Below the pieces are notes generated by a model that searched no databases, was not told the DNA's origin, and saw nothing but the letters and a program-made list of their open reading frames with translations. Made by a program: the position numbers and the translations under genes. This document shows positions 7,770 through 17,647 of a stretch of DNA of 64,000 nt, piece after piece. Source of the stretch: Hyphomicrobiales bacterium (GTDB taxonomy: Bacteria > Pseudomonadota > Alphaproteobacteria > Rhizobiales > Rhizobiaceae); the NCBI GenBank assembly GCA_900472625.1, contig UCIT01000015.1, positions 78,624 to 142,623 on the forward strand, written 5' to 3'. Within the stretch, counting starts at the first letter, position 1; every line of letters begins with the position of its first letter.

Positions 7770-9044
7770 TTAGGCGTGCTTCTCGAGCCATGTCGAAATC
7801 ACGCCCTCAAGCGCCTCGACGATGGCTTCGTTCTCAAGCTCTTCGACGATCTCCGCCACGAAGGCGTTGACCAGCATGGCCCGCGCCTTGTTCTCGGGAA
7901 TGCCACGCGCCATCAGGTAATAGAGATGGTTGCGGTCGATATCGGCCACCGTCGCGCCATGCCCGCACTGGACGTCGTCGGCGAAGATCTCGAGTTCCGG
8001 CTTCACCGAGAACTCGGCGTCGTCGGACATCAGAAGCGTGTTGCACGCCATCTTCGCATCGGTCTTCTGCGCATCGGGCGCCACCCGGATCATCCCCTGG
8101 AACACGCCCTTGGCGCGGTCGAACACGACGTTGCGGATGATCTCGGTCGAGCCGGTGTTCGGCACGTTGTGGCCGAGCACCATCGTCACGTCGGTATGCG
8201 TCTCCGCACCGAGCAGGTTGATGCCGCGCAGCGTCAGATCGGCGCCCTCGCCGGTGACCTTGATGTGCAGCTCCTGCCGCACCAGCTTGCCGCCGGCATT
8301 GATGACGAACAGCTTCAGCTTGGCGTCAGCACCGAGATCGACGCGGATCTGACCGAGATGGGTATCGTCGGCTCCCTGCTGTTGGACGATGATCCAGGTC
8401 AGCTCTGCGCCTTCGCCGAGCGTGATGTCGCTGACATGCGATACCAGCGCCGCATCAGCAGTCACCGACAGGTGACGCTCAATGACGGTTGCCTTGACGC
8501 CGGCGCCGAAGCTGACGGGAAGACGCGTATGCGTCTGGCCGCCGGCATGAACGAACTGGATTTCCAGAGGCTCTTCCAGATCGGTCTCGGCAGGCACATC
8601 GATAACGTAGCCGTCGCGCACGAAGCTGCCATTAATCCGGCCGACCGCATCGTCCTTGTCGAGCGCGCCGAGGCCGGCCGCGGCCGAACCGTTCGACAGT
8701 TGCTCCGCATAGCTCGACACCACCAGATCGCCGGCCCGCGCCTTGTGGTCGGGCCGCCCCTGGATGACGGGGAGCACCGTCGATCCCTCGACCAGCGGAT
8801 GGCGGGCGTCGGAACCGGCATCGCCAGCCTGGGCGGGCACCGCCCGCAGCAACGTCTTCAGGTCGGTATAATGCCAGGCCTCGACGCGGCGCGTCGGCAG
8901 GCCGGATTTTTTAAGGTCGTCGAGCAGCCGGTCGCGAATGGCAATGACCGCGCCGTCGCCGGGCAGTTCGCCGATCTGGTTGTTGAACGCCTCGATCAGC
9001 GCCGCTTCCGCGGCCGTCAGGCGGGGTGTCGTCTGCATGTTCAT
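7770..9044 (-). CDS. sufD: Fe-S assembly scaffold subunit SufD
   Basis: A 424-residue SufB/SufD-fold protein of the SufBC2D complex, on which clusters are built in the cytoplasm. The N-terminal helical part ends in LKKSGLPTRRVEAWHYTDLKTLL, the hallmark of SufD. The beta-helix core follows, with GANVTVIERH-type repeats (here GVKATVIERHLSV) and a C-terminal DVQCGHGATVADIDRNHLYYLMARGI segment. The ATG at 9044 has GAAAGGAC seven bases upstream. It begins 24 bases after sufC. Length is normal for the family. Confidence 0.95.
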   Translation of the reverse strand: MNMQTTPRLTAAEAALIEAFNNQIGELPGDGAVIAIRDRLLDDLKKSGLPTRRVEAWHYTDLKTLLRAVPAQAGDAGSDARHPLVEGSTVLPVIQGRPDHKARAGDLVVSSYAEQLSNGSAAAGLGALDKDDAVGRINGSFVRDGYVIDVPAETDLEEPLEIQFVHAGGQTHTRLPVSFGAGVKATVIERHLSVTADAALVSHVSDITLGEGAELTWIIVQQQGADDTHLGQIRVDLGADAKLKLFVINAGGKLVRQELHIKVTGEGADLTLRGINLLGAETHTDVTMVLGHNVPNTGSTEIIRNVVFDRAKGVFQGMIRVAPDAQKTDAKMACNTLLMSDDAEFSVKPELEIFADDVQCGHGATVADIDRNHLYYLMARGIPENKARAMLVNAFVAEIVEELENEAIVEALEGVISTWLEKHA

Positions 9045-9068
9045 GCGACCAGTCCTTTCCGCCCCAGA

Positions 9069-9824
9069 TCAGGCTGCCGCGCCGATGATGTCGGCGTAGC
9101 CATTCGCTTCCAGCTCATGCGCCAGCGTCTTGTCGCCGGACTTGATGACTTGGCCCTTGTAGAGCACGTGGACGGTATCCGGCACGATGTAATCGAGCAG
9201 GCGCTGGTAGTGGGTGATGACGATGACGGCGCGATCGGGCGACCGTAGCGCGTTGACGCCGTCTGCAACGATCTTCAGCGCGTCGATATCAAGGCCCGAA
9301 TCGGTCTCGTCGAGGATGCACAGCTGCGGCTGAAGCAGCGCCATCTGCAGGATTTCGGCACGCTTCTTCTCGCCGCCGGAAAATCCGACATTGAGCGGAC
9401 GCTTCAGCATTTCGGTGTTGATCTGCAGCTTGGCCGCGGACTCCTTCACGAGGCGCATGAAATCAGGCGTCTTCAGCTCTTCCTCGCCGCGCGCCTTACG
9501 CTGCTCGTTCATTGCCACCTTGAGGAACTGCATGGTGGCGACGCCCGGAATTTCGACCGGATACTGGAATGCCAGGAAGATGCCCTTGGCGGCGCGTTCG
9601 GCCGGATCCAGCTCGAGAATGCTCTCGCCGTTATAAAGGATCTCGCCGTCGGTGACTTCATAGTCGCTGCGGCCGGAAAGAATATAGGACAGCGTCGACT
9701 TGCCGGAGCCGTTCGGCCCCATGATCGCCGCCACTTCGCCGGCCTTCACGGTCAGGTTCAGACCACGAATGATCTCGGTGCCGTCTTCGGCGATGCGGGC
9801 GTGCAGGTTCTTGATTTCAAGCAT
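9069..9824 (-). CDS. sufC: Fe-S assembly ATPase SufC
   Basis: A 251-residue ABC-type ATPase that powers the SufBC2D scaffold. Walker A (GPNGSGKST), the ABC signature (SGGEKKR) and Walker B with the SufC-specific sequence (LCILDETDSGLD) are all present, as is the H-loop (VITHYQRLL). The ATG at 9824 yields the usual MLEIKNLHA start; the 11 codons upstream in frame are not conserved-looking. It lies downstream of the frameshifted small ORF and 24 bases before sufD. Cytoplasmic. Confidence 0.96.
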   Translation of the reverse strand: MLEIKNLHARIAEDGTEIIRGLNLTVKAGEVAAIMGPNGSGKSTLSYILSGRSDYEVTDGEILYNGESILELDPAERAAKGIFLAFQYPVEIPGVATMQFLKVAMNEQRKARGEEELKTPDFMRLVKESAAKLQINTEMLKRPLNVGFSGGEKKRAEILQMALLQPQLCILDETDSGLDIDALKIVADGVNALRSPDRAVIVITHYQRLLDYIVPDTVHVLYKGQVIKSGDKTLAHELEANGYADIIGAAA

Positions 9825-9866
9825 GGTCAAATCTCTTATCTGTTTGAGGCGGAGCAAGGCAGCGAT

Positions 9867-10082
9867 CTATTCGCCGAGCTCCAGCCGTTTTTCAATTCTG
9901 TCGAGGCGAACTTTGGGTGGCAAGTTCCCCATCATGAAGGACCTGAGAGCCCAGCAGTCCGGCCATGTGCTGGCGCATCACCAGCATCTCCGCGCGCACG
10001 CCGCTCATCTCGTCCTTCATCGAAGCCATGTCTGCGCGCATGACGCGCAGATGCTCCAGAATGAGGTTCTCGACCTTCTCAT

Positions 10083-10086
<4 letters not shown>
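9867..10086 (-). pseudogene. Small coiled-coil ORF with a one-base frameshift, between sufB and sufC
   Basis: A GTG at 10086 overlaps the sufB stop (GTGA) and opens a 64-residue heptad-rich frame, MNEKVENLILEHLRVMRADM..., which stops at 9892. Just past the break, the next phase reads KVRLDRIEKRLELGE and stops at 9867. Removing one G from GGG at 9915-9917 (C on the coding strand) joins the two into a 72-residue coiled-coil protein. Its tail matches the [11 protein letters not shown] ending of the intact small ORF between purS and purQ. The gene is therefore either broken, recoded at this C-run, or affected by a sequencing error. The function of this rhizobial family is unknown. Confidence 0.75.
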
Positions 10087-11552
<1,466 letters not shown>

Positions 11553-11649
11553 GTCGTTCTCCAATCTCGCCGGATAAAAGGTCCGGCAGCTTGTCGTTCG
11601 GGCAATATGGGTTGCCCCTTATGTAGGTGGCCAAAGGGGACTTTTCAGC

Positions 11650-11690
11650 CCAATTGGCAAGCGGAAATTTGCGTTTTCGCAAATTTTTCA
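11650..11690. terminator. Hairpin between sufS2 and sufB (possible attenuator)
   Basis: AAATTTGCG-tttt-CGCAAATTT lies just beyond the sufS2 stop and upstream of sufB. The T-run (TTTTT) follows the stem on the plus strand. On the minus strand, the operon direction, the stem is not followed by T. It may be a partial attenuator or processing hairpin that changes the ratio of sufS2 to sufBCD message. There is no gene on the plus strand for it to terminate. Confidence 0.45.
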
Positions 11691-11695
11691 GGCAG

Positions 11696-12862
11696 TCAGG
11701 CCGCCTCTCCGGCCGGCTTTCGCCGGGCGGCTATCTTCGTGAATTTGGCGAGCGCCATGTAGATGTCATCGTCGTCATTCGAAAAACCGAGCGAGATGCG
11801 CAGCGCCCCGAGTTTCGGATCACGGCCCATGGCCACCAGAACGTGGCTCTCGCCGACCTTGCCTGACGAGCAGGCAGCCCCCGCCGACAGCGCCACACCT
11901 TCGAGATCGAAGGCGATCTGGCCGGTCTCGGCCTTCAGCCCCGGCAGCGTGAAGAACGTCGTGTTCGACACCCGCATCTGGTCCGCACCGTATATGATGA
12001 CATCGGGGGCAGCCGCCCGCATCCCGGCCTCCAGCCGCTCTCGCAGCCGCGAAAGCCTGCCGTTTCGCTCGTCGAACTCTTCGACGGCAGCCTGCGCGGC
12101 AGCACCAAACCCGATGACGGCCAGGGAATTCTCGGTCCCCGAGCGATGCCCCTTTTCCTGGCCACCGCCATGGATCAGCGCCCGCGGCATCAGCACCTCG
12201 CCGCGCGACACCAGCGCACCGGCACCCTTGGGCCCGCCGATCTTGTGCGAGGAGATGATCATGAAATCGGCGCCGAGCGCATTGATATCGAGCGTGATGC
12301 GACCGGCAGCCTGAACTGCGTCGACGACGAGCAGACCGCCATGCGCCTGAACGATTTTCGCGACCTCACCGATCGGCTGGACGACACCGGTCTCGTTGTT
12401 GACAAGCATGACGGCGACCATCGGCAGGCCCGTGGACTTGTCGTGCGCCTGTAACAGCGATTGCAGCGAATCGAGATCGACGACACCGGCGGAGGTCACC
12501 GCGATCTCGCTGATCCGCTCCTTGGAGAACCGCCCGCCTTCGCGCACCGCCGGATGCTCGATCGCCGAATAATAGAGGTGATTGATCGCCATCGGCGTGC
12601 GGCCCATCCGGAAATCCGACGTCAGCACCATGTTGGCCGCCTCGGTGGCACCGCTGGTAAAAACCACGTGCGCCGGGTCGGCACCAGAAAGTGCGGCCAC
12701 CTGGCGCCGCGCACCTTCGATCGCGGCGCGCACGCTGCGACCCTCGCCATGCACGGAACTCGGATTGCCGAACATGTCGATCGCGCGCAGAACCGCTTCC
12801 CGCGCTGCGGGGTGCAGCGGCGATGTCGCGTTCCAATCGAGATAGAGGCGTGGCGGCGCCAT
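11696..12862 (-). CDS. sufS2: NifS/IscS-type cysteine desulfurase (SufS2), first suf gene
   Basis: A 388-residue PLP-dependent desulfurase. The N-terminus YLDWNATSPLHP and PLP lysine segment IISSHKIGGPKGAGAL are typical. The catalytic cysteine loop SAGAACSSGKV is of the group I (NifS/IscS) type, unlike SufS1 in the same operon. The ATG at 12862 has AGGA about nine bases upstream; a TTG twelve codons earlier has no good site. It starts the operon, and the iron-responsive promoter lies at 12975-13023. The two desulfurases may serve different iron or stress conditions; that is inference. Confidence 0.93.
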   Translation of the reverse strand: MAPPRLYLDWNATSPLHPAAREAVLRAIDMFGNPSSVHGEGRSVRAAIEGARRQVAALSGADPAHVVFTSGATEAANMVLTSDFRMGRTPMAINHLYYSAIEHPAVREGGRFSKERISEIAVTSAGVVDLDSLQSLLQAHDKSTGLPMVAVMLVNNETGVVQPIGEVAKIVQAHGGLLVVDAVQAAGRITLDINALGADFMIISSHKIGGPKGAGALVSRGEVLMPRALIHGGGQEKGHRSGTENSLAVIGFGAAAQAAVEEFDERNGRLSRLRERLEAGMRAAAPDVIIYGADQMRVSNTTFFTLPGLKAETGQIAFDLEGVALSAGAACSSGKVGESHVLVAMGRDPKLGALRISLGFSNDDDDIYMALAKFTKIAARRKPAGEAA

Positions 12863-12974
12863 GATCTTTTCGTCCTGCGCTTCATCCTTGCGAGGCAACT
12901 CGGCTCATTTTCCTTGAAAAGTCAGCCGCGCTTGCCTTATGACACATCCCACAATGCGTGGATTGCCATGCAAG

Positions 12975-13004
12975 TTTCGAATTGTTCTAAACTGCGTTTT
13001 AGAA
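12975..13004. promoter_or_regulatory. ICE-like Irr box with an extra half-site
   Basis: On the minus strand TTTAGAACAATTCGAAA (12991 to 12975) fits the rhizobial iron control element TTTAGAA-N3-TTCTAAA with one mismatch. The same half-site also pairs with TTTAGAA at 12998-13004, giving TTCTAAA-N6-TTTAGAA. The box covers the predicted -10 of the suf promoter, so bound Irr would block transcription. Assignment to Irr rests on the motif alone. Confidence 0.72.
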
Positions 13005-13014
13005 AAGCTGACAA
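12986..13014 (-). promoter_or_regulatory. suf operon promoter
   Basis: Minus-strand -35 TTGTCA (13014-13009), a 17-base spacer and -10 TTTAGA (12991-12986). It places the transcript start about 115 bases before the sufS2 ATG. The -35 overlaps the RirA-type box and the -10 overlaps the ICE-like box. Confidence 0.65.
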
Positions 13015-13023
13015 CACTCGTCA
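13009..13023. promoter_or_regulatory. RirA-type IRO box (TGA-N9-TCA)
   Basis: TGACAACACTCGTCA matches the TGA-N9-TCA iron-responsive operator bound by RirA in rhizobia. It is palindromic at the ends (TGAC/GTCA) and covers the -35 of the suf promoter. The suf operon of Agrobacterium is known to be RirA-repressed under iron sufficiency, which fits. Confidence 0.7.
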
Positions 13024-13066
13024 AGTCTGCGCAGCCCGAACGCGAGAAATAAAAGCCGGAGTACCG

Positions 13067-13744
13067 ATGCCCGAAGTCATTTTCAACGGCCCCGCAGGCC
13101 GCCTTGAAGGCCGCTACCAGCCCTCCAAGGAGAAAAGCGCACCGATTGCCCTCATCCTGCACCCGCATCCGCAGTTCGGCGGCACGATGAACAACCAGAT
13201 CGTCTACCAGCTCTTCTACATGTTCCAGAAGCGTGGGTTCACGACATTGCGCTTCAACTTTCGGGGCATCGGCCGCAGCCAGGGCGAATTCGACCACGGC
13301 GCCGGCGAACTGTCGGACGCGGCATCGGCACTCGATTGGGTCCAGAGCCTGCACCCTGATTCGAAGACCTGTTGGGTCGCCGGCTACTCCTTCGGCTCCT
13401 GGATCGGCATGCAGCTTCTGATGCGCCGCCCGGAGATTGAAGGCTTCATGTCGATCGCCCCGCAGCCGAACACCTACGACTTCTCCTTCCTGGCGCCATG
13501 CCCGTCATCAGGCCTGATCATCAACGGCGACGCCGACAGGGTCGCGCCCGAAAAGGACGTGAACGGTCTTGTGGAAAAGCTGAAGACCCAGAAGGGCATC
13601 CTCATCACCCACAAGATCGTCCCCGGCGCCAACCACTTCTTCAACGGCCAGGTGGACACGCTGATGGGCGAATGCGAAGACTATCTCGACCGCCGCCTCA
13701 ATGGCGAACTGGTGCCGGAACCGGCCGCCAAGCGCATCCGCTAG
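13067..13744 (+). CDS. Alpha/beta hydrolase of the COG2945 type
   Basis: A 225-residue soluble alpha/beta-hydrolase. HPHPQFGGTMNN forms the oxyanion region, FNFRGIGRSQG the following loop, and GYSFGSW the nucleophile elbow (G-x-S-x-G, Ser in GYSFG). INGDADRVAP carries the acid and PGANHFF the histidine. The ATG at 13067 follows CCGGAG; upstream in-frame codons run through the suf promoter and sufS2 antisense and are not coding. It is divergent from the suf operon and shares its regulatory region, so iron control is possible. Substrate unknown. Confidence 0.88.
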   Translation: MPEVIFNGPAGRLEGRYQPSKEKSAPIALILHPHPQFGGTMNNQIVYQLFYMFQKRGFTTLRFNFRGIGRSQGEFDHGAGELSDAASALDWVQSLHPDSKTCWVAGYSFGSWIGMQLLMRRPEIEGFMSIAPQPNTYDFSFLAPCPSSGLIINGDADRVAPEKDVNGLVEKLKTQKGILITHKIVPGANHFFNGQVDTLMGECEDYLDRRLNGELVPEPAAKRIR

Positions 13745-13766
13745 GCCAAGCTCATCACGGAACATG

Positions 13767-13790
13767 ACGGCCGCCTTTGGGCGGCCGTTT
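13767..13790. terminator. Terminator between convergent hydrolase and GGDEF genes
   Basis: ACGGCCGCC pairs with GGCGGCCGT around TTTG, followed by a short T-run on the plus strand. It probably serves the hydrolase gene and may also stop the opposing diguanylate cyclase transcript. Confidence 0.7.
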
Positions 13791-13838
13791 GCATTTGCGT
13801 CAATGTTGTTTTTGGTGCTTCCGCGACAACAGCCAGCG

Positions 13839-14990
13839 TCAGGCGGCGCGGGCCTGGTGAACGCGGTCGCGGCCGTTGCGCTTGGCATCATACAGGGCCA
13901 AATCAGCCTGCCGCAGCGCTGGCTCCAACCCTTCCTTGGGGAGCAAAGCCGCGACACCAAAGCTGGCCGTGACGACGAAACCACCGGGCAAGCCGGGAAC
14001 CATCATTTTCCGTGCGCCGAGCCTCAACGTCTCGGCCACGGCGAGAGCAATAGCCGGCGACGTGTCGGGCAGAAAGACCACGAATTCCTCGCCACCGATC
14101 CGGCCGACGATCGCGTCCGCTCCTGCCTGAGCACCGACCATGGTTCCGAAAGCGCTGATCACCATATCGCCGGCATGATGGCCATAGGTGTCGTTGATAG
14201 ATTTGAAATGGTCGAGATCGCACAGGATAACGGCATGTCGACGCTCGCCCGACTTCGCGACGGCCTTCTTCACGGCCTTGTCGAAGCCCCTGCGATTGGC
14301 AAGCCCCGACAGGCTGTCCCGCTCGGCCCGACCTCGCTCCACCGTCATGATATCAAGCGTCAGGACCGCCAGCAGCATCAGGCCCACGGCGACGATCAGC
14401 ACGGCCGTGATGCTCTGCGACATGATCGCGTAATTGGTCGAGATATACGTGCTCGCCGTGGCTCCCGGGCCCATCACCGCCGCGAGCGCCGCCTTGAGGA
14501 AAAAATGCAGGCCGCTCACAACCAGCACGACCCCGAGCGCCCGGTCCATGGTCGTTCTGCGCTTGGACAGGAAAACATTGGCGGCGGCCGAAAGTGTCAC
14601 CAACGCATACGGCCCCTGGTAGAACAAGCCGTACCCCCACCAGGAACGCGGGATATCGCGCACCCAAAGATAGGCTGCAATTCCAGCCACGAAAGTCAGA
14701 GTGGCGAGCCAGAGCGGAAAAGGTCTGTCGTAGAGGACGCCCACGCCCTTGTGCAACAGAACCAGCCCGGCCAGCACGGTGCCATAGACAGCAATCGACC
14801 AAGGTCTTGGGTTGTTCGCGTAGGCAACGGCCAGTTCGCAGAGCATCGTCAGCGATGCGATGAACAGACCGGCAGAAAACAGCAAGGCCGCCGAGCGCCA
14901 CCGGCTGTAAACGGATACGACAGCAAATACGGCGCTAAAACATAGGCCGATAACAAAATTCACCACCAGGAATAGAGCAGCAGCGGGCAT
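13839..14990 (-). CDS. Membrane diguanylate cyclase (GGDEF)
   Basis: A 383-residue protein with about six or seven membrane helices in residues 1-215, then a GGDEF domain. The active site reads GRIGGEEFVVF and the metal/substrate region LCDLDHFKSINDTYGH is intact, so c-di-GMP synthesis is expected. The inhibitory RxxD site, normally five residues before GGEEF, is absent here (AGAD), so product feedback may be missing. No partner genes are adjacent. The upstream region 14991-15078 is strongly AT-rich and probably holds the promoter. Input signal unknown. Confidence 0.9.
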   Translation of the reverse strand: MPAAALFLVVNFVIGLCFSAVFAVVSVYSRWRSAALLFSAGLFIASLTMLCELAVAYANNPRPWSIAVYGTVLAGLVLLHKGVGVLYDRPFPLWLATLTFVAGIAAYLWVRDIPRSWWGYGLFYQGPYALVTLSAAANVFLSKRRTTMDRALGVVLVVSGLHFFLKAALAAVMGPGATASTYISTNYAIMSQSITAVLIVAVGLMLLAVLTLDIMTVERGRAERDSLSGLANRRGFDKAVKKAVAKSGERRHAVILCDLDHFKSINDTYGHHAGDMVISAFGTMVGAQAGADAIVGRIGGEEFVVFLPDTSPAIALAVAETLRLGARKMMVPGLPGGFVVTASFGVAALLPKEGLEPALRQADLALYDAKRNGRDRVHQARAA

Positions 14991-15078
14991 AAATAATCAA
15001 CAAAAATAATGAATTAGCAGGTGGAAACTCTACGCTGTGCATTGTACATCGACCGTAAGAATAAAATATTAAAGCCTC

Positions 15079-16206
15079 TTACCGCTTCCAAGGTGCCAAA
15101 ACGCCGCCGGCCACCGCCGTCGCCACCCCCGTCGTCCCCGGAAAGGTCAGCGGCAATCCCTCGAGGGAGCGTACAGCCAGATAGGCCCAAGCCTCCGCCT
15201 CCATGCTGCCGCCGTCGAACCCCGCCGCTTCGGCCGACACCACGCGCGCACCCTTGGTGGCCGCAAGATCGGCAAACTCCCGCATGATGACGGGGTTCAA
15301 CCGCCCGCCGCCGCAGACGACATAGGTCTTCGGCGGCTGCGGCAGATGGTCGGCCAACTTGACGATCGAGGCTGCCGTCACATGCGCCAGCGTCCTTGCG
15401 CCATCCTCCAGCGACACCGCGCCCTTCGCCGGGGGCAGGAAATCGCCGCGGTCGAGCGAGCGGCGGATATTGCCCGAGAAGAACGGGCTGTCGAGGTAGT
15501 GCCGCACCAGAGCGGGCACGACCTTGCCGCGGCCGGCGGTCTCGCCGTTGCGGTCATAGGCGTGCCCTGTATGCGCCTCCACCCACTGGTCGATCAGCAT
15601 GTTGCCCGGCCCGCTGTCGAAGGCCGAAAGCGCGCCGTCGCTGCCGACGAAGGTCAGGTTGGAAATGCCGCCGATGTTGACGAAAACGACGGGCGCGGCG
15701 AAACCATCGGGAAGGTTCGCCGAGAGTGCTGCGTGGTAGACCGGGATCAGCGGCGCGCCCTGCCCGCCATGCACCATGTCGTTGGCGCGCATGTCGTAGA
15801 CGACATCGATGCCGGTCTCGGCGGCAAGCAACGGTCCATCTCCAATCTGCACGGTGACGCCGGCATCAGGACGGTGCAGCACCGTCTGCCCGTGGAAACC
15901 GATGAGATCGATCTCGTCGGGCGAAAACCCGTTGCGCGCCAGGAAGGATTTGACGACGGCGGCATGGCAAAGGGTCAGCACCCGCTCCGCATCCGCCAGG
16001 TCTCCCGGGCGGTCACCGCGCTCGACCACCGCCTTGGCCGTCTGCAGCGCCGCCTTCCAGCGTCCGCGCAGATCGTCGTCATAGGGTACGTAAAGGCTCG
16101 GGCCGCGCCGGATGATCTTGTCTCCGTCGGTGTGTAGCAGCGCCGCATCGATGCCATCCATCGAGGTGCCGCTCATCAGACCGATTGCCGTGCGTATCTT
16201 CCTCAT
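15079..16206 (-). CDS. anmK: Anhydro-N-acetylmuramic acid kinase
   Basis: A 375-residue ASKHA-fold kinase that phosphorylates and opens 1,6-anhydro-MurNAc during peptidoglycan recycling. Family signatures are [17 protein letters not shown] at the N-terminus, [35 protein letters not shown] and [12 protein letters not shown]. The ATG at 16206 has GAGGGAC directly upstream; another ATG five codons earlier overlaps that site. It is divergent from tyrS, a common arrangement in rhizobia. Cytoplasmic. Confidence 0.95.
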   Translation of the reverse strand: MRKIRTAIGLMSGTSMDGIDAALLHTDGDKIIRRGPSLYVPYDDDLRGRWKAALQTAKAVVERGDRPGDLADAERVLTLCHAAVVKSFLARNGFSPDEIDLIGFHGQTVLHRPDAGVTVQIGDGPLLAAETGIDVVYDMRANDMVHGGQGAPLIPVYHAALSANLPDGFAAPVVFVNIGGISNLTFVGSDGALSAFDSGPGNMLIDQWVEAHTGHAYDRNGETAGRGKVVPALVRHYLDSPFFSGNIRRSLDRGDFLPPAKGAVSLEDGARTLAHVTAASIVKLADHLPQPPKTYVVCGGGRLNPVIMREFADLAATKGARVVSAEAAGFDGGSMEAEAWAYLAVRSLEGLPLTFPGTTGVATAVAGGVLAPWKR

Positions 16207-16336
16207 CGTCCCTCGGATCATCAGCGGAAAGGTGACAAATCAACCAAGTGGTGACTGTTTGGGAAAACAGTGCTAAACGCGCCGCGTTGCTTCAACAATA
16301 GCCAATCCGAAAATCCTGATCCGAAAGCAGAAGGTC

Positions 16337-17593
16337 ATGTCCGAGTTCAAATCCGATTTCCTCCGCACGCTGAAAGAGCGCGGCTTCATTCATCAGATTT
16401 CCGATGAATCCGGCCTCGACGCCCTCTTCGCCAAGGAAACCGTGACGGCCTATATCGGCTTCGACCCGACGGCGCCAAGCCTGCATGCAGGCTCGCTGAT
16501 CCAAATCATGATGCTGCACTGGATGCAGGCGACCGGCCATCGAGCGATTTCGCTGATGGGTGGTGGCACCGGCATGGTCGGCGATCCCTCGTTCAAGGAG
16601 GAAGCCCGCCAGCTGATGACGGTCGATACCATCGAAGGCAATATTGCCTCGATCAAGCAGGTGTTCTCGAATTACCTCAGCTACGGCGACGGTCCAAAGG
16701 ACGCCATGATGATCAACAATGCCGAATGGCTGCGTTCGATCAACTACCTCGAATTCCTGCGCGATGTCGGCCGTCACTTCTCGGTCAACCGGATGCTCGC
16801 CTTCGACAGCGTCAAGACTCGTCTCGACCGCGAACAGTCGCTGTCGTTCCTTGAGTTCAACTACATGATCTTGCAGGCCTACGACTTCGTCGAGCTCGCC
16901 AAGCGCTACGACTGCCGCCTGCAGATGGGTGGCTCCGACCAGTGGGGCAACATCATCAACGGCATCGACCTCGGTCACCGTATGGGGACCGGGCAACTTT
17001 ACGCACTGACGTCGCCGCTCCTGACCACCTCCTCGGGTGCCAAGATGGGCAAGTCGGCCAACGGTGCGGTCTGGCTGAACGCCGACATGCTATCCGCCTA
17101 CGATTTCTGGCAATACTGGCGCAACACCGAGGACGCCGACGTGTCCCGCTTCCTGAAGCTCTATACGACGCTTCCTATGGATGAGATCGCCCGCCTCTCG
17201 GCGCTGGCCGGCTCCGAGATCAATGACGTCAAGAAGATCCTGGCGACCGAGGTCACCGCCATCCTACATGGCCGCACTGCAGCCGACGAGGCGGCGGAGA
17301 CCGCCCGCAAGACTTTCGAGGAAGGCGCGCTGGCCGACAATCTTCCGTCGGTCGAGGTTCCGGCATCCGAACTTGACGCCGGCATCGGCCTGCTGGCGCT
17401 GATCGTCCGGGCTGGTCTTGCGACCTCCAATGGCGAGGCCCGACGCCACGTCCAGGGTGGCGCCGTCCGCATCAACGATCAGGCGGTCAGCGATGAGCGC
17501 AAGCTTATCGGCAGCGGCGAGATCACATCCGACGGCGTCATCAAGCTGTCGCTTGGCAAGAAGAAGCACATCCTGATCCGCCGCGCCGCATAA
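16337..17593 (+). CDS. tyrS: Tyrosyl-tRNA synthetase
   Basis: A 418-residue class I synthetase. The HIGH-like motif is PSLHAGS, the tyrosine/ATP site shows [13 protein letters not shown], and the KMSKS loop reads KMGKS ([13 protein letters not shown]). A C-terminal S4-type RNA-binding domain (about 345-418) contains [22 protein letters not shown] lies directly before the ATG. Full length for the TyrZ/TyrS family. A strong terminator follows. Confidence 0.97.
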   Translation: MSEFKSDFLRTLKERGFIHQISDESGLDALFAKETVTAYIGFDPTAPSLHAGSLIQIMMLHWMQATGHRAISLMGGGTGMVGDPSFKEEARQLMTVDTIEGNIASIKQVFSNYLSYGDGPKDAMMINNAEWLRSINYLEFLRDVGRHFSVNRMLAFDSVKTRLDREQSLSFLEFNYMILQAYDFVELAKRYDCRLQMGGSDQWGNIINGIDLGHRMGTGQLYALTSPLLTTSSGAKMGKSANGAVWLNADMLSAYDFWQYWRNTEDADVSRFLKLYTTLPMDEIARLSALAGSEINDVKKILATEVTAILHGRTAADEAAETARKTFEEGALADNLPSVEVPASELDAGIGLLALIVRAGLATSNGEARRHVQGGAVRINDQAVSDERKLIGSGEITSDGVIKLSLGKKKHILIRRAA

Positions 17594-17613
17594 GGGCGGC
17601 GAAACGGAAAACG

Positions 17614-17641
17614 AAAAGCCGGCCATCGCGCCGGCTTTTTT
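17614..17641. terminator. Bidirectional terminator between tyrS and the AsmA-like gene
   Basis: AAAAGCCGGC pairs with GCCGGCTTTT around a six-base loop. T-runs follow on both strands, so it can end both convergent transcripts. Confidence 0.9.
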
Positions 17642-17647
17642 GTTGCC

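Noticed and set aside
12461..13066. Long upstream extension of the alpha/beta hydrolase
   Set aside because: It reads antisense through sufS2 and through the suf promoter; the ATG at 13067 has a ribosome site and the right start.
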